Source: Thermophilibacter sp944322145
GTDB lineage: Bacteria; Actinomycetota; Coriobacteriia; Coriobacteriales; Atopobiaceae
Length of the DNA: 64,000 nt
Assembly: GCA_963931285.1 (NCBI GenBank)
Contig: OZ006999.1
Span: 1,612,001-1,676,000 of the forward strand
Reading direction: 5' to 3'
Shown here: positions 58,233 through 64,000 of the stretch, piece by piece
How the letters are laid out: each line of letters begins with the position of its first letter
Numbering within the stretch: position 1 is the first letter of the stretch
Notes under the pieces: generated by a model
What the model was told of the DNA's origin: nothing
Databases searched by the model: none
What the model saw: only the letters and a program-made list of their open reading frames with translations
Program-made: the position numbers and the translations under genes

Positions 58233-58882
58233 TAGAGCTCCTGCTCGTACACGTAGACGAAGAAGTCGTCGGTGGCGGGGTCGGCGCCCGGCCAATAGGC
58301 CTGCGAGCGGCGGCGCAGCGCCTGGCGGAGCCCCTTGTGCTCGTAGAAGCTCACGTCGCAGGCGTCATCGGTGAGCAGGTGGTAGCCGGCGGCGCCGGTC
58401 TCGCGCAGATGCTCGAGTGCAGACGAGAAGAGCCTTCCGCCGATGCCCAGCCCCTTGGCGTTGGGGGAGACGATGAGCAGCTTGACGGTGGCGGCGGTGC
58501 CGGGCGCCTCCGTGGCGAGGTAGTCGGCCTCGAGCGCGGCCTCCTCCTCGACGCCGCTCATCTCCGTGCGGATGGCCTCCTCGAGCTCGGGGTCCTTCTC
58601 GGCGTCTTCCGCCAGGCGCTCCTCGAGCGCGGCCCAGTCTCCGGCAATCGCCGCGTGCTCCCGCTCGGACAGCAACACGGCGCCCATGATCTGGCCGCCC
58701 CGCGCCGCCACGAGCGACCACGTGGCCCGGGCGAGATAGTGGGCGAGCTCCACCCGCCCCGCCGCCTCCTGCGCACGCGCCGGGAAGTCCGCGAGCCACG
58801 TCCTGCCCACGAGCTCCGCCAGGGGCTCGAAGTCCTTCTCGTCAAAGGGTCTAAAGGTCAACTCAGCATCTATTTGGGCCAT
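58232..58882 (-). CDS. GNAT-family N-acetyltransferase
   Basis: The 216-residue protein shows the GNAT acetyl-CoA loop in LLIVSPNAKGLGIGGRLFSS and a later YHLLTDDACDVSFYEHKGLR with the motif B region. Substrate unknown. The ATG at 58882 follows GGAGGACAAG. It is divergent from purH and upstream of gluQ, with which it overlaps by one base. Confidence 0.87.
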   Translation of the reverse strand: MAQIDAELTFRPFDEKDFEPLAELVGRTWLADFPARAQEAAGRVELAHYLARATWSLVAARGGQIMGAVLLSEREHAAIAGDWAALEERLAEDAEKDPELEEAIRTEMSGVEEEAALEADYLATEAPGTAATVKLLIVSPNAKGLGIGGRLFSSALEHLRETGAAGYHLLTDDACDVSFYEHKGLRQALRRRSQAYWPGADPATDDFFVYVYEQEL

Positions 58883-58951
58883 CTTGTCCTCCAGCTGCGG
58901 TATCGTAAGAGAGACGGTACAACATGTCGTCGTCAAACCCAAGGAGGGCAT

Positions 58952-60586
58952 ATGGCAGACACTCCCATCAAGCGGGCGCTCGTCTCGGTCACGGACAAGA
59001 CGGGCGTGGTCGACTTCGTCAAGGCGCTCGAGGACGAGTTCGGCGTCGAGGTCATCTCGACGGGCGGAACCGCGCGCGTGCTCGAGGAGGCCGGCGTGCA
59101 CGTCGTGCCCATCGAGCAGTACACGGGCTTTCCTGAGATGATGGACGGTCGCGTGAAGACCCTGCACCCCAAGGTGCACGGCGGCCTGCTCGCCCGTCGC
59201 GACAACCCGGCCCACATGGCCGAGGCGGCCGAGCACGGCATCGGCATGATCGACCTCGTCTGCGTGAACCTCTACGAGTTCGAGAAGACCGTCGCCAACC
59301 CCGACGTCACCTTTGATGACGCCATCGAGCACATCGACATTGGCGGCCCCTCCATGCTGCGCTCCGCTGCCAAGAACGCCGACTCGGTGACCGTGGTCTC
59401 CGACCCGGCCGACTACGACGAGATTCTCGAGGAGATGCGCGCCAACGACGGCTGCACCTCGCTCGAGCTGCGTCGCTACCTGCAGCTCAAGGTCTATGAG
59501 ACCACGGCCAACTACGACGCCGCCATCGCGATGTGGCTCGCCGACCGCTACGACGAGGACTTCGCCGACGAGGAGTGCGAGGACGAGCCCGCCCTGCCCG
59601 AGGAGCTCGGCCTCTACCTCGAGAAGGTCGACGACCTGCGCTACGGCGAGAACCCCCAGCAGTCCGCCGCGGTCTACCGCTTTGCGGACGACGAGGCGGC
59701 AGGCGCCTTCTCCTCCGCCAACCCCCTCGTGGGCGCCGAGCAGGTCCAGGGCAAGCCGCTCTCCTACAACAACTACCTCGACGCCGACGCCGCCTGGAAC
59801 CTCGTGCGCGAGTTCGACGGCCCCGCCTGCGTGATCCTGAAGCACCAGAACCCCTGCGGCTCCGCCGTGGCCGACGACGTCACCTGCGCCTACGACCGCG
59901 CCTTCGCATGCGATCCCAAGAGCGCCTTCGGCGGCATCATCGCCTGCAACCGCGAGGTGCCCCTCGAGCTCGTGGAGCACGCCTTTGACGAGAACGGCCA
60001 GTTCGTGGAGGTCATCATCGCTCCGAGCTACACGCCCGAGGCGCTCGAGCGCATGGCCAAGCGCCCCAACCTGCGCGTGCTCGCCACGGGCGGCGCCGAG
60101 GGCCACGCGTCCTTTGAGCTGCGCACCGTCGACGGCGGCGTGCTGGTTCAGAACGTGGACACCGTCTCCGAGGCCCCGGCGACCTTCACCTGCCCCACGG
60201 AGCGCAAGCCCACGGACGCCGAGATGGAGGAGCTCATGTTCGCGTGGCGCGTCTGCAAGGGCGTGAAGTCCAATGCGATTCTGGTCTCCAAGGACAAGGC
60301 CGGCATTGGTATGGGTCCCGGCCAGCCCAACCGCGTTGACTCTGCGCTGCTGGCCTGCCAGCGTGCCGACGAGGCCTGCGAGCGCATGGGCGTCGAGAAG
60401 GGCGGCTACGCCTGCGCCTCCGACGCGTTCTTCCCGTTCCGCGACAACGTCGACGTGCTCGCCGAGCACGGCGTGACCTGCATCATCCAGCCCGGCGGCT
60501 CCAAGCGCGACGACGAGTCCATCGAGGCCTGCAACGAGCACGGCATCGCGATGGTCTTCACCGGCAACCGCCACTTCCGTCACTAG
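58952..60586 (+). CDS. purH: Bifunctional AICAR formyltransferase/IMP cyclohydrolase
   Basis: The 544-residue enzyme makes the last two steps to IMP. The cyclohydrolase half has ALVSVTDKTGVVDFVKALED, ISTGGTARVLEEAG, FPEMMDGRVKTLHPKVHGGL and IDIGGPSMLRSAAKNA. The formyltransferase half has LRYGENPQQSAAVYR, VILKHQNPCGSAVADDV, KSAFGGIIACNREV and FFPFRDNVDVLAEHGVTCII. The ATG follows AAGGAGG. A palindrome and terminator follow. Confidence 0.97.
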   Translation: MADTPIKRALVSVTDKTGVVDFVKALEDEFGVEVISTGGTARVLEEAGVHVVPIEQYTGFPEMMDGRVKTLHPKVHGGLLARRDNPAHMAEAAEHGIGMIDLVCVNLYEFEKTVANPDVTFDDAIEHIDIGGPSMLRSAAKNADSVTVVSDPADYDEILEEMRANDGCTSLELRRYLQLKVYETTANYDAAIAMWLADRYDEDFADEECEDEPALPEELGLYLEKVDDLRYGENPQQSAAVYRFADDEAAGAFSSANPLVGAEQVQGKPLSYNNYLDADAAWNLVREFDGPACVILKHQNPCGSAVADDVTCAYDRAFACDPKSAFGGIIACNREVPLELVEHAFDENGQFVEVIIAPSYTPEALERMAKRPNLRVLATGGAEGHASFELRTVDGGVLVQNVDTVSEAPATFTCPTERKPTDAEMEELMFAWRVCKGVKSNAILVSKDKAGIGMGPGQPNRVDSALLACQRADEACERMGVEKGGYACASDAFFPFRDNVDVLAEHGVTCIIQPGGSKRDDESIEACNEHGIAMVFTGNRHFRH

Positions 60587-60588
60587 GG

Positions 60589-60615
60589 GTTATGAAGGGA
60601 CAGTCCCTTCGTAAC
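60589..60615. repeat. Short GGGACAGTCCC palindrome after purH
   Basis: A 27-bp near-perfect palindrome containing GAAGGGACAGTCCCTTCGTA begins 2 nt after the purH stop. The GGGACAG core recalls the larger palindromes at 11.8, 19.6 and 34.0 kb. Confidence 0.7.
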
Positions 60616-60622
60616 ATCGGTG

Positions 60623-60660
60623 CGCCCCGGACGGCCCCTTCGCCGCCCGGGGCGTTTTTT
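60623..60660 (+). terminator. Terminator of purH
   Basis: Stem CGCCCCGG / CCGGGGCG with a 16-nt loop, followed by six T residues. Confidence 0.88.
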
Positions 60661-60685
60661 GCGCCTGATTGCTGGCATCCCTTTG

Positions 60686-60760
60686 AAAACGCACATTCTC
60701 GCGGGGCAGATTCAAAATACATGGCAAAACATGCCCTCACACATACAGAATGTGCGTTTT
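60686..60760. repeat. 14-bp inverted repeat AAAACGCACATTCT with 47-nt centre
   Basis: Arms 60686-60699 and 60747-60760 are exact reverse complements. The AT-rich centre contains a weaker inner pair (GGGCA...TGCCC). No T-run follows. It lies between the purH terminator and the next gene; a TACCCT -10-like box is at 60837-60842. Confidence 0.7.
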
Positions 60761-60863
60761 GCACTCCGGGGAAACCGAAATGGCTGGCAGAGAAGAACCT
60801 TCCGCCCAAACGTGGACCGGCCGGCGGCGGTGCGGTACCCTACGAGGGACGAAAGGGGGCTCA

Positions 60864-61514
60864 ATGGACGAGTTTGAGCTGGGCGTGCCCGCGCTGGTGT
60901 GTCGCTGGCGTCTTGCTGGCCGCACGCTGCCGCTTGAGAACCGTCACCTGCGCGCGCTGAGCCAGCGCCGCGTAAACGACGCTCCCGTGACGACGGGGCT
61001 CGTGGCCTGGGCCAAGCAGCACATCGAGTGGACCCTCGCCGACGGGGCGGCGCTCAATCCCGACGGCGTCCTCATGGTCGTGGTCGACGAGGCGGGTCGC
61101 GCCGCGATGACCGTTGGCCCCTACGAGCCGCTTGCCGCTGCCGAGCCGTCCGTCCTCGCGGCGCGCGCTCTCGCGTCGGCCAGGGAGGCACTCACCACGG
61201 GCGTTGCCCCGGAGTCCCTCTGGGCGGTGCGCGACGGCGCGCTCACATGGGGTGCCGCGGAGGACGGGCTTCCCTCGGGCGCAGCGACGCTCGTCTTGGA
61301 CCTGGCGCGTACGTTGGGGATTGCAGTGACGCGCGACCCACGTCTGGCGGATGCCGTCGCGGCGGGGGAGGATCCTGACGCCCCGGTCCTTCTCGTCTCT
61401 GACGAGCACGGCGTGGTGCCCGCATCGGGGTGCGATGACGAGCTCGCGCACCGCCTTGCACAGGGCTACGCCACGCTGCTCGAGAAGGCGTCGCGTCGGC
61501 CGTTCGGCGCTTAA
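60864..61514 (+). CDS. Uncharacterised cytoplasmic protein
   Basis: The 216-residue protein has no signal or TM segment. Ala- and Leu-rich helices (LAARALASAREALTTGVAPE) alternate with strand-like stretches (GVLMVVVDEAGRAAMTVGPY, APVLLVSDEHGVVPAS). The layout is faintly like a class IV aminotransferase-type fold, but no PLP-binding Lys motif is evident. The ATG follows GAAAGGGGG. Codon usage is like its neighbours. Function not recognised. Confidence 0.7.
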   Translation: MDEFELGVPALVCRWRLAGRTLPLENRHLRALSQRRVNDAPVTTGLVAWAKQHIEWTLADGAALNPDGVLMVVVDEAGRAAMTVGPYEPLAAAEPSVLAARALASAREALTTGVAPESLWAVRDGALTWGAAEDGLPSGAATLVLDLARTLGIAVTRDPRLADAVAAGEDPDAPVLLVSDEHGVVPASGCDDELAHRLAQGYATLLEKASRRPFGA

Positions 61515-61589
61515 GAAAACCGTCCCGCCCAGCGAGAAGAACGGGCGGAGTGAAAAGCTAGGCGCTGCGGGCCGCGCCCGGCCGGGCCG

Positions 61590-62282
61590 CTAGCCCTCCC
61601 CGGTCACGGAGAACTCCCATGCGCCCGCCGCCTCGGAGCAGATGAGCTCGAGGTCCCAGGTGCGCATGCTCCTTCCCACGCTTTTAGGGTCGTGCACGAC
61701 CGCCTTGTCCTCGGCGCCCAGCCGTTCGATGACGATGAAGTGACCGATCTCCGTGAAGGTCCCCGGGTTCATGATGCAGATCAGCGGGTGCCCCGCATCG
61801 AGCGCCTCCTTGAGCGCGTCAGGGTTGAGGCTGACCATCGTCCCGGCGAGCCCGAGCTCGGCGGCGCCTTCGCTCATGAGGGACCAGGAGGTTCCCTCCC
61901 CGTCGATGGCGTATCCGCGCTCGGTGCTGAACTGCCCCATCTGAACGGGGTCGAGGTCGGTGTTTCCCGTGAGGTAGATGTAGACCATCGAGAGCGCCGT
62001 GGGCCCGCAGCCGGTCTTGTCGAAGGTCCCCCCGACATATTCAGTCGTCGCCCAGGCGGGGTCGGTCTGGTAGAGGTAGGGCATCACGCCCTTGCGCCAC
62101 TGGTCGCGCGGTGTGCTCTCGATCTCCGCCTCATCCGAGCGGACGATCTCGACGGGCTCGACTCCTTCGTCCTCCGCCTGCGGCTCCTCGCTCGGCGCGC
62201 ATCCCAAAAGGGGACACGCGGCGAGAAGGGCTGCCAGGATGATCGCCGTCGCCCGCGACAGGAGCCTGTTCGTCACACCCAT
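61590..62282 (-). CDS. C39-like cysteine peptidase lipoprotein
   Basis: The 230-residue protein has a lipoprotein signal (AIILAALLAACPLLGC). A Peptidase_C39_2-like domain follows: catalytic Cys in FDKTGCGPTALSMVYIYLTG, His in FTEIGHFIVIERLG, Asp in VVHDPKSVGRS. It would sit on the outer face of the membrane; such domains cleave or process peptides or wall material. The ATG at 62282 follows GAGAGAGGGGG. It is convergent with the preceding gene and divergent from the oxidoreductase gene. Confidence 0.85.
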   Translation of the reverse strand: MGVTNRLLSRATAIILAALLAACPLLGCAPSEEPQAEDEGVEPVEIVRSDEAEIESTPRDQWRKGVMPYLYQTDPAWATTEYVGGTFDKTGCGPTALSMVYIYLTGNTDLDPVQMGQFSTERGYAIDGEGTSWSLMSEGAAELGLAGTMVSLNPDALKEALDAGHPLICIMNPGTFTEIGHFIVIERLGAEDKAVVHDPKSVGRSMRTWDLELICSEAAGAWEFSVTGEG

Positions 62283-62571
62283 CGCCCCCTCTCTCGCGCA
62301 TCGATGGCGAGGATTCTACCACGTTGCGCCCGAGACTCCCCAATTCCTCCCGCGAGGTGGGATTTATCAGCACTTTGTTAGCCGCGCGCACTCCGTCCGA
62401 AAAAGCCTACGCTCGGCGAAATTGGTCCGAGAGACACGGCCAGAAACGCGGGCATGGGGGTACACTGTGAGCATGCGTGGGCCCATGGCCCGACTCAGCC
62501 ATGCGTCTTGTGGGTGAGTGCACGCTGGGGGCCATCGCCCCCGCCATCCGTCACGTGACGAAGGAGAGGAT

Positions 62572-64000
62572 ATGGCGCGTAAGTTTAAGTCCATGGACGG
62601 CAACGAGGCGGCATCGTACGTCTCGTATGCGTTCACCGAGGTGGCGGGCATCTACCCGATCACCCCGTCCAGCCCCATGGCCGACCACGTCGACCAGTGG
62701 GCAGCCCAGGGCATGAAGAACGTCTTCGGCACGCCGGTCAAGGTCGTGGAGATGGAGTCTGAGGCGGGCGCCGCGGGCACCGTGCACGGCTCGCTCGGCG
62801 CCGGCGCCCTCACGACGACCTACACGGCGTCGCAGGGCCTGCTCCTCATGATCCCCAACATGTACAAGATCGCCGGCGAGGGCCTGCCGGGCGTCTTCCA
62901 CGTGTCCGCCCGTACCGTGGCCTCCCACGCCCTCAACATCTTCGGCGATCACTCCGACGTCATGGCCTGCCGCCAGACCGGCTTCGCCATGCTCGCCGAG
63001 GGCAACGTCCAGGAGGTCATGGACCTCGCGCCGGTGGCCCACCTCGCGGCCATCGAGGGCAAGGTGCCGTTCCTGAACTTCTTCGACGGCTTCCGTACCT
63101 CGCACGAGATCCAGAAGGTCGCGGTCTGGGACTTCGACGACCTCAAGGACATGCTCGACATGGACGCCGTCCAGGCGTTCCGCGACCACGCCCTCAACCC
63201 GGAGCACCCGCACGCGCGCGGCTCCCACGAGAACGGCGACATCTTCTTCCAGCACCGCGAGGCCTGCAACAAGGCCTACGACGCGCTGCCCGCCGTGGTC
63301 CAGTCCTACATGGACAAGATCAACGAGAAGCTTGGCACGAGCTATCACCTCTTCGACTACTACGGCGCCGATGACGCCGACCGCGTGGTCGTCTGCATGG
63401 GCTCCTTCTGCGACACCCTCGAGGAGGTCATCGACTACCTCAACGCCCACGGCGAGAAGGTCGGCCTCGTGAAGGTCCGCCTGTACCGTCCGTGGTCCGT
63501 CGAGGACTTCGTGGCCGCGCTGCCCGCGACCGTCAAGAAGATCGCCGTCCTGGACCGCACCAAGGAGCCCGGCTCCATCGGCGAGCCCCTCTACCAGGAC
63601 GTCATCACCGCCCTCTATGAGGCCGGCAAGGACGGCATCACCGTGGTCGGCGGCCGTTACGGCCTCGGCTCCAAGGACGAGCCGCCCGCGGCAGCATTTG
63701 CCGTCTACAAGGAGCTCGAGAAGGACGCTCCCGCCCGCGAGTTCACCATCGGCATCGTGGACGACGTCACCAACCTCTCCCTGCCCATGGATCCGGACGC
63801 CCCCAACACGGCGGACCCCTCCACCATCGAGTGCAAGTTCTGGGGCCTCGGCGGCGACGGCACCGTCGGCGCCAACAAGAACTCCATCAAGATCATCGGC
63901 GACCACACCGACAAGTACGTCCAGGCCTACTTCCAGTACGACTCCAAGAAGACCGGCGGCGTCACCATCTCGCACCTGCGCTTCGGCGACTCCCCGATCC
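62572..64000 (+). CDS. nifJ: Pyruvate:ferredoxin (flavodoxin) oxidoreductase, 5' part
   Basis: The frame is open to the window end, giving the first 476 residues of a protein usually of about 1180. The start MARKFKSMDGNEAASYVSYA, VAGIYPITPSSPMADHVDQW, VVEMESEAGAAGTVHGSLGA and TYTASQGLLLMIPNMYKIAG belong to the PFOR alpha/domain I. VKVRLYRPWS lies in domain II, and KIAVLDRTKEPGSIGEPLYQ follows. The enzyme converts pyruvate and CoA to acetyl-CoA, CO2 and reduced ferredoxin in anaerobes. The ATG follows AAGGAGAGGA. A TACACT -10-like box is at 62461-62466; the gap 62283-62571 otherwise shows nothing. An anaerobic lifestyle is implied. Confidence 0.95.
   Translation, partial: MARKFKSMDGNEAASYVSYAFTEVAGIYPITPSSPMADHVDQWAAQGMKNVFGTPVKVVEMESEAGAAGTVHGSLGAGALTTTYTASQGLLLMIPNMYKIAGEGLPGVFHVSARTVASHALNIFGDHSDVMACRQTGFAMLAEGNVQEVMDLAPVAHLAAIEGKVPFLNFFDGFRTSHEIQKVAVWDFDDLKDMLDMDAVQAFRDHALNPEHPHARGSHENGDIFFQHREACNKAYDALPAVVQSYMDKINEKLGTSYHLFDYYGADDADRVVVCMGSFCDTLEEVIDYLNAHGEKVGLVKVRLYRPWSVEDFVAALPATVKKIAVLDRTKEPGSIGEPLYQDVITALYEAGKDGITVVGGRYGLGSKDEPPAAAFAVYKELEKDAPAREFTIGIVDDVTNLSLPMDPDAPNTADPSTIECKFWGLGGDGTVGANKNSIKIIGDHTDKYVQAYFQYDSKKTGGVTISHLRFGDSPI

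Overview
The window is about 64 kb of GC-rich (high 60s %) bacterial chromosome with housekeeping genes throughout. The gene content fits an actinobacterium of the class Coriobacteriia, probably Atopobiaceae (Olsenella-like). The clues are a PASTA-kinase/phosphatase/FHA cell-wall operon, an FtsW-type polymerase fused to a penicillin-binding transpeptidase, LPXTG surface proteins with a class B sortase, and many small TSCPD, SPFH and ribbon-helix-helix genes. The genus is an inference from gene content, not from an rRNA marker.

Left part (1-21 kb). A decayed nucleotidyltransferase/HEPN pair is followed by a NUDIX hydrolase, a frameshifted Cna-B type surface adhesin, an ATPase remnant, an ABC exporter, two membrane proteins of unknown role and a pyridoxal-type kinase. 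Purine genes purE, purF, purM and purN follow, with a class B sortase gene between purE and purF. Then come an RNA m5U methyltransferase, an SPFH/ribbon-helix-helix pair, and argG behind a candidate arginine-rich leader peptide and attenuator.

Accessory block (21.3-29.2 kb). argG and argH are separated by a lower-GC segment. A 130-bp direct repeat (about 96% identical) lies at each side of 21.5-27.9 kb. The segment encodes a membrane protein carrying two LuxR DNA-binding domains, two paralogous exported proteins around a frameshifted matrixin-like protease, and an acyltransferase. A protein of unknown function lies just outside.

Centre (29-50 kb). argH, an LPETG surface protein, purB, a TSCPD protein, a Tat lipoprotein, a two-component system and purC are followed by tRNA-Arg(CCU). 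A tightly packed minus-strand operon follows (read right to left): transmembrane kinase, FhaA, FhaB, PP2C phosphatase, FtsW-PBP fusion, PASTA kinase. It couples phospho-signalling to peptidoglycan synthesis.

Right part (50-64 kb). serS is followed by a small unknown gene whose promoter carries two LexA-type boxes, then a GntR regulator divergent from deoC and a mannose-6-phosphate isomerase gene. A RelE/HigB-type toxin-antitoxin pair, an SDR sugar reductase, tRNA-Arg(ACG), tRNA-Ser(GCU), gluQ, a GNAT gene, purH, an unknown gene, a C39-type lipoprotein peptidase and the 5' part of a pyruvate:ferredoxin oxidoreductase complete the window.

A striking layer lies between the genes: several families of long, often perfect palindromes. 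Three have arms of 34, 60 and 36 bp around a 7-nt loop; one is a 45-bp inverted copy of the end of a histidine kinase gene; others are clusters downstream of three tRNA genes. A short word, CTTCTCG, is also strongly over-represented.
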